Under the pieces are notes generated by a model. The model saw only the letters and a program-made list of their open reading frames with translations. It did no database searches and was not told where the DNA came from. A stretch of DNA of 64,000 bases from Ruminococcus sp. UBA1409 (GTDB lineage Bacteria > Bacillota > Clostridia > Oscillospirales > Ruminococcaceae). Position 1 is the stretch's first letter, and the number at the start of each line of letters is the position of its first letter. The DNA is taken from contig DBPX01000016.1 of assembly GCA_002305045.1 (NCBI GenBank), positions 245,872-309,871 on the forward strand. Direction: 5' to 3'. Positions 1 through 7,961 of the stretch are shown here, piece by piece. The position numbers and the translations under genes were made by a program.

Positions 1-459
1 ATTCCGACCGCCGAGGTCCCGGAGCTTTTGGCAGTGAGAAAGGCCTTGTCGGTTGTAAAGGAACGCCCGGAGTCTTTAGTAATCGGCTGTGATACCGTGG
101 TCGTGCTGGACGATGTCATCTTCGGCAAGCCGCACACCAAGGAAAACGCCGAGAGAATGCTCCTTGCGCTTTCTGGGAGGACGCATCTTGTGATAAGCGG
201 CGTCTGCCTGTGCTACAAGGGAAAAACGCTCTCCTTCTCCCAGGAGACAAGCGTTTGCTTCTACCCGATTTCAAGGGAGGATATATTACGCTACATCGAC
301 GACTGCTCCCCGCTCGACAAGGCAGGCTCCTACGGCATACAGGACAGGGGCGCACTCTTTGTCAGGGAGATACACGGAGACTATCTTAATGTCGTCGGGA
401 TGCCGGTCTCAAGAATATCAAGGGAGCTTTCAAGGCTTATAAAGCTTGCGGAGGGTTAA
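1..459 (+). CDS. maf: Maf family nucleotide pyrophosphatase, 5'-truncated
   Basis: Maf proteins are cytoplasmic nucleoside triphosphate pyrophosphatases that hydrolyse dTTP/UTP or modified nucleotides to the monophosphate, for house-cleaning and septum control. The frame is open from base 1, so the N-terminal substrate loop (usually S-x-S-P-R-R) lies upstream of the window. Seen here are the CDTVV block with its catalytic-region Asp, the FGKP motif, the LSGRTH segment, DKAGSYGIQ, and the NVVGMP motif near the C-terminus, in the family order. 152 residues are present against about 190 for a complete protein. The stop is 1 nt before the next gene, so the two are probably co-transcribed. An internal TTG at 28 is not a credible start because conserved sequence continues upstream of it. 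Confidence 0.93.
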   Translation: MPTAEVPELLAVRKALSVVKERPESLVIGCDTVVVLDDVIFGKPHTKENAERMLLALSGRTHLVISGVCLCYKGKTLSFSQETSVCFYPISREDILRYIDDCSPLDKAGSYGIQDRGALFVREIHGDYLNVVGMPVSRISRELSRLIKLAEG

Positions 460-460
460 A

Positions 461-778
461 ATGGGTCTTTTTAAAAGGAAAAAGGATAAATTCGCTCTTA
501 GCGCAAAGGAGCTTAGAAGGTTTGACGGCAAGCCGATTCAGTACGCAGTCGAGCGGATAGACGGCAGCGAGCAGGTCCTTGGAAAAAACGGCGGGATAAT
601 CGTTTTAAGCGATGTCATAGTCGTGATGTGCGAGGCTCACGAGGTCTTTAGGTGCAGGATAAAGGGAGCCTCGGTAGCCGAGCTTATGAGCGGAAACGGC
701 GTCGAGATTTCTGGGGTCGACGATTATACAGAAAAGGTAAGGTCGGTCACCGCTCACTATTCCTATTACAGAAAATGA
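461..778 (+). CDS. Small conserved protein of unknown function
   Basis: This encodes 105 residues with a basic N-terminus (MGLFKRKKDKF) and then a compact, probably beta-rich domain. I do not recognise a named family. The start is placed at ATG 461, behind GGAGGG at 451-455, rather than at an in-frame TTG at 446. It begins 1 nt after the maf stop and is followed 28 nt later by the lipid kinase, so the three genes look like one operon. There is no signal peptide or membrane segment, and no cysteine or histidine cluster that would suggest metal binding. The function is open; the maf linkage suggests only a housekeeping setting. Confidence 0.75.
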   Translation: MGLFKRKKDKFALSAKELRRFDGKPIQYAVERIDGSEQVLGKNGGIIVLSDVIVVMCEAHEVFRCRIKGASVAELMSGNGVEISGVDDYTEKVRSVTAHYSYYRK

Positions 779-806
779 GCGTCCCTGTGCATTTCAGAGG
801 TAGATT

Positions 807-1709
807 ATGAATAATGAAAATACTTTTAAGAAGATGCTTTTAGTATACAATCCCCGCTCCGGGAAGCAGACAATCGCTAGAAGCCTGTCGGATATAATTA
901 ATGTGTTTACAAAGGGAGGCTATGATGTAACCTGCCATCCGACCCAGAGCAAGGGCGACTGCCTTGAAATAACCTCCAAAAGAGCCTCGGAGTTTGACAT
1001 GGTGGTAATCGCCGGAGGAGACGGCACCCTAAACGAGGCTGTGAACGGCTTTATGAAGGCGGGATACAGCCGCTCCTTCGGATATATCCCCTCAGGCTCC
1101 ACAAACGATTTCTCCCACTCGGTGGGCATCCCGATAAGACCCATTGACGCCGCAAGAACTATTATCGAGGGTCAGCCGGTGCTGTGCGATCTTGGCTGCC
1201 TGAACGACAGGTATTTTACCTATGTCGCAGGCTTCGGGACGCTCACCGAGGTCTCCTATACCACTCCGCAGAACTTTAAAAATATCTTTGGCTTTTCAGC
1301 CTATCTTCTTGAGGGTATCGCCGCACTCCCTCAGATAGAGAGCTTTAATATAAGCTTTGAGTCCGATGTAAGGTCGGGAAGCGGCGAGTATCTTCTGGGG
1401 CTTGTCACCAACACCCTCCATGTCGCAGGGCTTAAAAATCAGATACTCCCTGATATCAAGCTGGATGATGGGCTTTTCGAGGTGCTTTTGGTGAAGAGGC
1501 CTAAAAACCTAAGGGACATCAACACCATAGCCGCAGGGCTTTTGAGCAAAAAGCTAGACAGCGAGTGTATAGACTGCTTCAAGACTGCGAGCATAACTAT
1601 AAGCTCGGATACGCCGATTTCCTGGACTCTTGACGGCGAAAACGGAGGAAAAAGCCGTCTCTCTGAAATTAAGATTCATAACCGTGCAGTATCGGTAATC
1701 TGTCCGTAA
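807..1709 (+). CDS. Diacylglycerol kinase-like lipid kinase (YegS/BmrU family)
   Basis: This family phosphorylates diacylglycerol or related lipids with ATP, recycling diacylglycerol released during cell-envelope synthesis. The 300-residue length is typical. The N-terminal DAGK catalytic domain shows YNPRSGK, the nucleotide-binding GGDGTLNEAVNG loop and GSTNDFSHSVGIP, which are hallmarks of DgkB/YegS proteins. The C-terminal half is the beta-sandwich region with the late TLDGE motif. No transmembrane helix is seen, as expected for this peripheral membrane family, unlike DgkA. The ATG at 807 follows AGAGGT. The gene is the last of the maf operon and is followed by a hairpin terminator. Substrate choice (diacylglycerol or another lipid) cannot be read from the sequence. 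Confidence 0.9.
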   Translation: MNNENTFKKMLLVYNPRSGKQTIARSLSDIINVFTKGGYDVTCHPTQSKGDCLEITSKRASEFDMVVIAGGDGTLNEAVNGFMKAGYSRSFGYIPSGSTNDFSHSVGIPIRPIDAARTIIEGQPVLCDLGCLNDRYFTYVAGFGTLTEVSYTTPQNFKNIFGFSAYLLEGIAALPQIESFNISFESDVRSGSGEYLLGLVTNTLHVAGLKNQILPDIKLDDGLFEVLLVKRPKNLRDINTIAAGLLSKKLDSECIDCFKTASITISSDTPISWTLDGENGGKSRLSEIKIHNRAVSVICP

Positions 1710-1717
1710 AATAAAAT

Positions 1718-1769
1718 CAGCTCCTTTTCCCTTTTGAATTATCCGCCTCGGGAATCGGAGCTGTTTTTT
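1718..1769. terminator. Rho-independent terminator, probably bidirectional
   Basis: The inverted repeat CAGCTCC (1718-1724) and GGAGCTG (1757-1763) is followed by a T-run at 1764-1769. It lies between the convergent lipid kinase (+) and ABC transporter (-) genes. On the minus strand the stem is followed by a weaker T-rich stretch, so it may serve both genes. Confidence 0.7.
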
Positions 1770-1773
1770 AATT

Positions 1774-4707
1774 TTATTCTGTTCTTAGAGCCTCTACAGG
1801 GTCCTTCTTGGCGGCAAGCCTTGATGGAATAAGGCCTGAAATCATCGTAAGTCCCATGCTAATGGCTATCAGGATGACTGCGCCTGCTATCGGTAAAGAG
1901 GCGGAGAGTATCTCGATGCCCGTAAGAACATGCAAAATTATGTTTATCGGTATCAGCAGAAGAAGCGTCAGCCCTATGCCGAAGGCTCCTGCGGCAAAGC
2001 CTACTATCATCGTCTCGGCGTTAAATACCCTTGATATATCCCTTTTGGAGGCTCCGACGGCTCTTAGTATACCTATCTCCTTTGTCCTTTCAAGTACGGA
2101 GATATAGGTTATTACGCCTATCATTATCGAGGATACCACAAGCGAAATCGCAACGAACGCCATAAGAACATAGGATATTGCGCTTATTATCGTCGTCACT
2201 GAGGACATAAGAAGCTTTACATAGTCCTTATAGCTTATCTTATCCTCCTCCGGGACGGTAAGGTTGTACTCCTCGATAAGCTCGGCGATTTTATCCTTAT
2301 CCTCAAAGCTTGCAGCATAGATGTTTATAGCCGTAGGCTTGGTGATGTCAACCTCTCCTAAAAGCTTTAGAACCTCCTCGTAGGTCCTGTCGGAGAATCT
2401 TGCGGGCATAGCCTCGTTATAGATGTAGCTGATGTTCTCCTGGCTGAGCTCGGTACTGTCAAGCATATAGGAAAGCTCGGCGGAGGTGCGCTCTGAAAGA
2501 CCGGCGGCTGTTGTTTTTGAATACTGCTCCAAAACAGCAGCCTCAACTATCTCATGGATGAGCTCATCCTTTTCAGCCTCCTCCATGCCGCTTATATACC
2601 CCATTATTGTTTCCTCGTCCATCTGGGTGCTGCCGGCTATAGCCTGTAGGAGCATGCCGTCAAGCTCCTCCTGCGACCTTGAGGAGATGTAGCTGTCTAC
2701 CGAAGCCGAAAGATACTCGGCGGTCGGGATCGAGACAAGCTCTCTGTAAAGCTCTGCCTTTTCCTCGACAGAAAGACCCGCTATCCACTCGTAAACCTCC
2801 GATGACATCATTTCCTCGCTGATGTCGCTCTCCTCGCTCTTGAAGCGAAGTCCGCTTAGGACATCGGTGTCCGGGTACTGCTTCTGAGCCGTGACAAGGC
2901 TGCTGCTCTGGGTATGCTCGATGATATGCTCAGAAAGCGCCGAGGTATAGCCAACAGCTCCGCTAAGATAGGAGGATACGGCGTCCTCGCTCGGTCTAAT
3001 TATTCCCACTACCTTGAGCTTTATTGAATTATTGGAGTCGTAAAGATATTTCAGCCCTGTTTGAGTCTGCGAGGCGTCTATATAGCCGGAGTTTCCCCTC
3101 TGGTACTTGTCGCAGTCGGGTATGACACGGAAATCTATCCCTAAAATATCCTCATAGCTCCATTGGCTGCTGCTCAGCTCCTCCTTTTTGCCCTCCGACG
3201 CAAGCGTCATATCGTCTATTATTTCGTCGAGCGTTTTAAGGCCGAGGGTATAGAGCATCATGTCGCTTATTTCGTTGTTTTCGTCGACAGCTACTACCAC
3301 CTCATCATAGCTTTGGGGCCATCTGCCGCTTATGACATCGTACTGCTCTAATATTGTAGGATTGATTATCTCCCCGTTCATGCCGGAGAGCAGCTCCTGC
3401 CAGGAGCTAAGCTGCATATACGAGGAAAGCGTGCTGCTGGACGCCTCTACTCCAAGCTCTGAATAAAGCCTTGAAATAAGCTCCATGACATCCGAGCGGA
3501 CGATATTGCCGTCGGCATCCTTGACATAGACCTCGGGCTGACCTCCGTAGGAGTAGCTGACTGCGCTCGCATACTCTGAAAGCTCAGACGAGCTGTCCAA
3601 AAACTCCTTAAACCTCGAGAGGTTGTTGCTGCTGATCTTGATATTGCTCATCGAATCCATCATGTCTGACATTATCCGATTCTCATATACTGCGTTAAGC
3701 TCGTGCTCCGGCTCGCTCTCGTTGTTCTGACCCATAAACGCCGTCATCATGCTGGTCATGTCGACCTCCTCGGCGTTTATTGTAATAGGATAGGAGGCGA
3801 GGGTGTCCTCCTGAACACGGTCGATATACTTGTTTACGCCGGTTGAGACAGACAGAATGAGCGCTATTCCGATTATGCCTATGCTTCCGGCAAAGGATGT
3901 AAGAATTGTTCTTCCCTTTTTGGTCATGAGGTTGTTAAGCGAGAGCGAGAGCGCCGTCATAAACGACATCGAGGTCTTGCCCGACTTGCCTATGACCCTC
4001 ATCTCGCTTGACCTGCTCACCTCGTCAGAGGAATAGGGCGAGGAATCGCTTATAACCTGACCGTCAAGACAGCGGACTATTCTTGTTGCGTATTTCTCGG
4101 CAAGCTCGGGGTTGTGAGTTACCATTACTACAAGCTTGTCTTTGGATATCTCCTTTAAAATCTCCATTATCTGGACGCTTGTAGCAGAGTCCAGAGCGCC
4201 GGTCGGCTCGTCAGCCATCAGAATATCAGGGTTGTTCACAAGCGCCCTTGCTATTGCGACTCTTTGCATCTGACCGCCGGACATCTGGTTTGGCTTCTTT
4301 TTGAGCTGGTCTCCAAGTCCGACCCTCTTTAAAGCGTCAACAGCACGCCTTCTTCTTTCCGTCTTTCCGACTCCCGAAAGCGTAAGGGCAAGCTCGACAT
4401 TGGACAAAACCGTCTGATGGGGTATAAGATTATAGGACTGGAACACAAAGCCGACCGAGTGGTTTCGGTAGCTGTCCCAATCCGAGCTTTTAAACCTCTT
4501 TGTAGACCTGCCGTTTATGCTCAGGTCTCCGCTTGTGTACTGGTCGAGTCCGCTGATGATATTCAAAAGGGTGGTCTTTCCGCAGCCTGACGGTCCCAAA
4601 ATGGCGACAAACTCGGATTTTCTGAACTCGATGCTTATCCCCCTTAGTGCATGTACGGTTTCATCCCCAGCCCTATAATCCTTTACTATATCAGTAAGCT
4701 TTAACAT
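1774..4707 (-). CDS. MacB/FtsX-type ABC transporter, ATPase and permease fused
   Basis: This 977-residue protein joins an ABC ATPase to an FtsX-type permease, as in MacB-like type VII transporters, which act as mechanotransmission pumps or export peptides, toxins and antibiotics. The ATPase (about residues 1-225) has Walker A GPSGCGKTT, signature MSGGQMQRVAIARAL, Walker B ILMADEPTGALD and an H-loop VMVTHNPELA. One membrane helix follows near 270-290. A long extracytoplasmic region, rich in Ser, Glu and short helices, fills about 290-840. Three C-terminal helices surround the conserved ERTKEIGILRAVGAS loop. I place the start at ATG 4707 (MLKLTDIV), preceded by a purine-rich RBS; upstream codons to 4794 do not match the family. 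It stands alone with its own upstream inverted repeat (4789-4824). The substrate is unknown. Confidence 0.9.
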   Translation of the reverse strand: MLKLTDIVKDYRAGDETVHALRGISIEFRKSEFVAILGPSGCGKTTLLNIISGLDQYTSGDLSINGRSTKRFKSSDWDSYRNHSVGFVFQSYNLIPHQTVLSNVELALTLSGVGKTERRRRAVDALKRVGLGDQLKKKPNQMSGGQMQRVAIARALVNNPDILMADEPTGALDSATSVQIMEILKEISKDKLVVMVTHNPELAEKYATRIVRCLDGQVISDSSPYSSDEVSRSSEMRVIGKSGKTSMSFMTALSLSLNNLMTKKGRTILTSFAGSIGIIGIALILSVSTGVNKYIDRVQEDTLASYPITINAEEVDMTSMMTAFMGQNNESEPEHELNAVYENRIMSDMMDSMSNIKISSNNLSRFKEFLDSSSELSEYASAVSYSYGGQPEVYVKDADGNIVRSDVMELISRLYSELGVEASSSTLSSYMQLSSWQELLSGMNGEIINPTILEQYDVISGRWPQSYDEVVVAVDENNEISDMMLYTLGLKTLDEIIDDMTLASEGKKEELSSSQWSYEDILGIDFRVIPDCDKYQRGNSGYIDASQTQTGLKYLYDSNNSIKLKVVGIIRPSEDAVSSYLSGAVGYTSALSEHIIEHTQSSSLVTAQKQYPDTDVLSGLRFKSEESDISEEMMSSEVYEWIAGLSVEEKAELYRELVSIPTAEYLSASVDSYISSRSQEELDGMLLQAIAGSTQMDEETIMGYISGMEEAEKDELIHEIVEAAVLEQYSKTTAAGLSERTSAELSYMLDSTELSQENISYIYNEAMPARFSDRTYEEVLKLLGEVDITKPTAINIYAASFEDKDKIAELIEEYNLTVPEEDKISYKDYVKLLMSSVTTIISAISYVLMAFVAISLVVSSIMIGVITYISVLERTKEIGILRAVGASKRDISRVFNAETMIVGFAAGAFGIGLTLLLLIPINIILHVLTGIEILSASLPIAGAVILIAISMGLTMISGLIPSRLAAKKDPVEALRTE

Positions 4708-4788
4708 AGCCGTTTCAAACCTTCTTCTTAAAAATATGATAAAAGAAATTCTCTGCCTGTCAGCAAAACCGGCTCTAAAAATCAAGTC

Positions 4789-4824
4789 GGTCAAATATAT
4801 CTAATAATAGACCTCTATTTGACC
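4789..4824. promoter_or_regulatory. Inverted repeat, candidate operator upstream of the ABC transporter
   Basis: A perfect 9-bp inverted repeat, GGTCAAATA (4789-4797) and TATTTGACC (4816-4824), surrounds a minus-strand TATTAT (4809-4804) about 100 nt upstream of the transporter start. No good -35 is seen for that -10. The layout fits a repressor or activator site controlling the transporter. This is inference from symmetry and position only. Confidence 0.45.
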
Positions 4825-4888
4825 GATATTGTGAAAATATTATGAAAACTAAATAAAAAGGCAGCTACTTAGGAGCTAGAGCTTCGTC

Positions 4889-5332
4889 CTAGAACTCCTC
4901 CTCCATCTTAGAAATAAGGTCAACCCTTCTTTGATGCCGTCCGCCCTCAAACTTTGTTTCAAGGAACAAATCGACTAGCTGGCAGGCAAGACCGGGACCT
5001 ACAACCCTTCCGCCGAGGCAAAGGGCGTTAGCGTCGTTATGGAGCCTTGTGTACATAGCCGAGAAGGAATCTGAGCAGGCGCAGGCTCTTATGCCCTTTA
5101 CCTTGTTTGCGGCTATTGATATCCCTATACCCGTCCCGCAGATGAGTATCGCCCTGTCAACCTTGCCCGAAACAAGCTCCTTGCAGACCCTTTTCGCAGC
5201 ATCTGGATAGTCTATCTTTTCGCCGGGAGCTATGCCGTAGTCTATATACTCCACTCCCTTTTCCTCAAGATGCTTGATAATCTCAAGCTTCAGCTCAGTA
5301 CCTGCATGGTCGTTTCCTATTCCGATAATCAT
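4889..5332 (-). CDS. rpiB: Ribose-5-phosphate isomerase B
   Basis: RpiB interconverts ribose 5-phosphate and ribulose 5-phosphate in the cytoplasmic non-oxidative pentose phosphate pathway; some homologues act on allose or galactose 6-phosphates. The sequence shows the N-terminal NDHAG motif, the ILICGTGIGISIAANK loop containing the active-site Cys, the HNDANALCLGGR motif with the catalytic-region His, and a C-terminal EGGRHQRRV anion-binding stretch. Its 147 residues match the family. ATG 5332 is preferred over ATG 5341 because GAAAGGA directly abuts the upstream ATG but is about 8 nt from the downstream one. The gene follows tsaB closely and is probably the last of the deaminase-tsaE-tsaB-rpiB operon. 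Confidence 0.93.
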   Translation of the reverse strand: MIIGIGNDHAGTELKLEIIKHLEEKGVEYIDYGIAPGEKIDYPDAAKRVCKELVSGKVDRAILICGTGIGISIAANKVKGIRACACSDSFSAMYTRLHNDANALCLGGRVVGPGLACQLVDLFLETKFEGGRHQRRVDLISKMEEEF

Positions 5333-5345
5333 ATTTATCATCCTT

Positions 5346-6032
5346 TCAAGCTAATTTATCATTTAAATCCTTTTCTGCCTTTGTAATCTGAAGATAGCTG
5401 ACGAAAAGCCCCCTTGCATCGGTATCCTCGCCGGGGTGCCACAATGCCGCCTGACATATCCCAGAGGCGGACTGAAGTCTTGCGGCTGCGGGAGCCAAAA
5501 CAACCTCCTCACCGCCGCCAAGCCGGGTGATAGTTTCAGCGGCGTAGTCCCCGGTGAGAACGGTTCTTCCCTGAGCGCCTTCAAGCAGGGCTAAAAGGTC
5601 GTCTACGCTGCCCACCCTGTCCGGCTGCTGAGGGATAAGTCTCTCGCCGTCGCTGATATATGCGCCGAAATACACCGTCCCCGGTCTTGCATACATCACC
5701 GGGACTATCCTGCACGCTGCACAGAGACAGTTAGCCGCAAGTCCCTCCAGTGTGGAGATGCCTATGCATCTTTTATTGTCGTAGCAAAGCCCCTTCACCG
5801 TCGAAACGCCTATTCTAAGTCCCGTATATGAGCCGGGACCGTTGGCAACTGCTACAAGGTCAATATCCTCAAGTCCGATTGAAAGCTCCTCCATGAGCGA
5901 GGTGACATAGGGAAGTATGACCCTTGAATGCGTCCTTTTTGTCATCACCGTTTTAAGAGCTATAATCGCACCGTCCTTCATAACGGCACAGGACGCCGTC
6001 TGCCCCGAGGTGTCAATCCCCAAGATTATCAA
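5346..6032 (-). CDS. tsaB: TsaB, tRNA t6A37 biosynthesis subunit
   Basis: TsaB (YeaZ) is the inactive ASKHA-fold partner that scaffolds TsaD and TsaE for N6-threonylcarbamoyladenosine formation at position 37 of ANN-decoding tRNAs. The 228-residue protein begins ILGIDTSGQTASCAV and carries the family block VANGPGSYTGLRIGVSTVKGL, followed by the conserved ISTLEGLAAN region. The C-terminal half is more variable, as usual. Its start overlaps the end of tsaE by 20 nt, indicating translational coupling. The commonly linked rimI and tsaD are not adjacent here, and rpiB follows instead. Confidence 0.93.
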   Translation of the reverse strand: MIILGIDTSGQTASCAVMKDGAIIALKTVMTKRTHSRVILPYVTSLMEELSIGLEDIDLVAVANGPGSYTGLRIGVSTVKGLCYDNKRCIGISTLEGLAANCLCAACRIVPVMYARPGTVYFGAYISDGERLIPQQPDRVGSVDDLLALLEGAQGRTVLTGDYAAETITRLGGGEEVVLAPAAARLQSASGICQAALWHPGEDTDARGLFVSYLQITKAEKDLNDKLA

Positions 6033-6477
6033 GCCTGCCGCCTCCGCTTCTGTCCTCTATTATAAACTGTCTTTTGTCCTCCGACAGTCTTTTTATCTCG
6101 ATGTATATTACATTGTCAAGCCTGGATAAAAGGTCTGTTATATTCTCGCTCCACTCGATTATTATGACTCCCCCACCGTCAAGATAGTCAAAAAAGCCGA
6201 TGTCCTCAAGCTCGTCAGAGCAAAGCCTGTACATATCGAAATGGCAGACAAAGAGCCTGCCCTCCTCCCTGTACTCGTTCACTATCGCAAAGGTAGGACT
6301 TGTAACCATATCGCTAAGCCCCATCCCGGTGACTATCCCACGGGTAATCGTGGTCTTGCCGGAGCCAAGACCTCCCAAAAAGGCGATAATCTCGCCTCCT
6401 CTGAGCCTTTTTCCTATCCTTTTGCCAAGCTCTATGGTTTCTCTCGGCGAATCGGTGAAATACTCCTGCTTTAGCAT
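6013..6477 (-). CDS. tsaE: TsaE, tRNA t6A37 biosynthesis ATPase
   Basis: TsaE (YjeE) is the small P-loop ATPase that cycles the TsaB-TsaD complex in t6A synthesis. It has the Walker A-like motif GGLGSGKTT near residues 35-43, the TSPTFAIVNEY segment, HFDMYRL, and the IIEWSENI motif containing the conserved Glu and Trp. The 154-residue length is typical. The gene starts 3 nt after the deaminase stop and overlaps tsaB, placing it firmly inside the minus-strand operon. It is essential in many bacteria; nothing here suggests loss of function. Confidence 0.95.
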   Translation of the reverse strand: MLKQEYFTDSPRETIELGKRIGKRLRGGEIIAFLGGLGSGKTTITRGIVTGMGLSDMVTSPTFAIVNEYREEGRLFVCHFDMYRLCSDELEDIGFFDYLDGGGVIIIEWSENITDLLSRLDNVIYIEIKRLSEDKRQFIIEDRSGGGRLDNLGD

Positions 6478-6480
6478 ACT

Positions 6481-6969
6481 CTAATATCCGAACTCCCCTG
6501 AAACGGAATCGTCGTTCATTACCCAGTCAAAGACAGAAATGACCCTGTAGCTATCCTTATCATCCCTGATAATGACCCTCTCGATTCCGGCGTTAATTAT
6601 CACCCGCTTGCACAGCGAGCAGCAGTTGGAGTTTTTAATATACTCGTTTGTTTCGACCTCTCTGCCGCAAAGATAGAGCGTAGAGCCTATCATCGACTCC
6701 CTCGATGCGCTGATGATGGCGTTCATCTCTGCGTGTACGCTTCTGCAAAGCTCGTATCTCTCCCCTCTCGGGACGCCAAGCTTATTTCTTATACAGTAGC
6801 CAAGCTCGGTGCAGTTAATCCTGCCCCTCGGAGCGCCGACATAGCCGGTGGAGATTATCTCGTCGTTTTTGACTATCACCGCCCCGTATCTGCGGCGAAG
6901 GCAGGTGGCTCTTTCTGATACAGCGTCGGCAATGTCAAGGTAGTAATTCGTCTTGTCCCTTCTTTGCAT
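6481..6969 (-). CDS. dCMP deaminase-type zinc deaminase (ComEB-like)
   Basis: This 162-residue cytoplasmic enzyme belongs to the cytidine/deoxycytidylate deaminase superfamily. The best match is dCMP deaminase, which makes dUMP for thymidylate synthesis. The zinc-binding catalytic motif HAE is visible in SVHAEMNAI, and the two-Cys ligand motif is in NCCSLCKRVI. The GAVIVKND and GYVGAPRG segments are typical of ComEB-type enzymes. I place the start at ATG 6969 (MQRRDKTNYY), which has AAAGGA about 9 nt upstream; a longer frame to 7083 lacks family similarity and runs through the predicted promoter. It is the first gene of the deaminase-tsaE-tsaB-rpiB operon. Confidence 0.88.
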   Translation of the reverse strand: MQRRDKTNYYLDIADAVSERATCLRRRYGAVIVKNDEIISTGYVGAPRGRINCTELGYCIRNKLGVPRGERYELCRSVHAEMNAIISASRESMIGSTLYLCGREVETNEYIKNSNCCSLCKRVIINAGIERVIIRDDKDSYRVISVFDWVMNDDSVSGEFGY

Positions 6970-7006
6970 ATAAACTGTCCTTTCATATTTATAAATCACT
7001 ATTTTA

Positions 7007-7035
7007 AATATACCACAACCGATGTCCCAAGTAAA
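7007..7035 (-). promoter_or_regulatory. Candidate sigma-A promoter for the deaminase-tsaE-tsaB-rpiB operon
   Basis: On the minus strand TTTACT (7035-7030), a 17-nt spacer and TATATT (7012-7007) precede the deaminase start by about 40 nt. Spacing is ideal and each box matches consensus at 4 or 5 of 6 positions. Confidence 0.45.
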
Positions 7036-7105
7036 GACTTTATCCCGATTTTTTGAAAAAAGAGGCTGCTTGTTCTCCTGCAAGGCATTAAAATCCTCGC
7101 AGAGC

Positions 7106-7134
7106 TTGAAAATTCCGCTCCGATAGGCTATAAT
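7106..7134 (+). promoter_or_regulatory. Sigma-A promoter of rsmE
   Basis: TTGAAA (7106-7111), a 17-nt spacer and a perfect TATAAT (7129-7134) lie about 40 nt upstream of the rsmE ATG, which has a strong GGAAAGGAG ribosome binding site. Confidence 0.8.
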
Positions 7135-7172
7135 TAAAAGCAGGGCTTTTATCTTTCGGAAAGGAGAAATAT

Positions 7173-7898
7173 ATGCCGAGGTTTTTTTCAGACCATCCGC
7201 CCATTGACGGTGAGCTTAGAATTACCGGCGACGACGCATGGCACATAGCAAGGTCGCTAAGGCTAAGGCTTAACGACAGGCTCACCGTCTGCTGTAACAG
7301 GGTTGACTACAGCTGCACGATTCTCTCCATAAGCGACAGCGAGATAAGGCTAAGAGCCGAGTCAAGCTCTATGTCTAAGGAACCGTCTTTAAGGCTCACC
7401 CTTTATGCCGCTCTGCCAAAAAAGGATAAGCTGGAGCTTGTAATCATGAAGGCGACCGAGCTTGGAGCCGAAAGGATAGTCCCGGTTCTGACCGAGTTCT
7501 GCGCTCTTAGGCTGACGGGCGAGCAGTTTGCCAAGAAGAAGCAGCGCCTTGAAAGAATCGCATACGAGGCGGCAAAGCAGTCTGGCAGAGGAATTATCCC
7601 CCAGATTTCGGATATAATAAGCCTTGACGAGGCGGTGTCTGAAATGAGGTCTATGGACCTTGGAATCATGCTCTACGAAAAGGGCGGAGTCTCGCTCGGC
7701 TCGCTGGGATTAGCTCCCGGGGAGGAAAAAAGCGTGGGTCTTTTGGTGGGTCCAGAGGGCGGCTTTTCCGAAAGGGAGGCAAGGCTCTGCCAGGAAAACG
7801 GGATAAAAACTGTCTGGCTGGGGCCGAGGATACTACGGTGCGAAACCGCTCCCATAGCCGCCATAAGCATATTATTGTTTCTTAATAACGATATGTAG
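7173..7898 (+). CDS. rsmE: RsmE, 16S rRNA m3U1498 methyltransferase
   Basis: RsmE methylates N3 of U1498 in 16S rRNA using SAM and belongs to the SPOUT superfamily with a C-terminal trefoil knot. The 241-residue protein starts MPRFF, as many RsmE do, and has an N-terminal PUA-like domain (about 1-70). The methyltransferase domain contains KKDKLELVIMKATELGAERIVP, then the knot motifs LLVGPEGGFSEREA and WLGPRILRCETAPIAAIS. All key SAM-binding segments are intact. It appears monocistronic: a consensus promoter precedes it, and the next gene has its own promoter right after the rsmE stop. Confidence 0.95.
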   Translation: MPRFFSDHPPIDGELRITGDDAWHIARSLRLRLNDRLTVCCNRVDYSCTILSISDSEIRLRAESSSMSKEPSLRLTLYAALPKKDKLELVIMKATELGAERIVPVLTEFCALRLTGEQFAKKKQRLERIAYEAAKQSGRGIIPQISDIISLDEAVSEMRSMDLGIMLYEKGGVSLGSLGLAPGEEKSVGLLVGPEGGFSEREARLCQENGIKTVWLGPRILRCETAPIAAISILLFLNNDM

Positions 7899-7901
7899 GT
7901 A

Positions 7902-7930
7902 TTGCATTTTTCTATATAATATGCTACAAT
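7902..7930 (+). promoter_or_regulatory. Sigma-A promoter of the acidic Cys-rich protein gene
   Basis: TTGCAT (7902-7907), a 17-nt spacer and TACAAT (7925-7930) start only 4 nt after the rsmE stop and lie about 30 nt before the next ATG. An overlapping TATAAT at 7915-7920 is an alternative -10, but no good -35 is spaced for it. Confidence 0.7.
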
Positions 7931-7961
7931 AAAATAAATAAATCTTTAAGGAGATGTTTTT

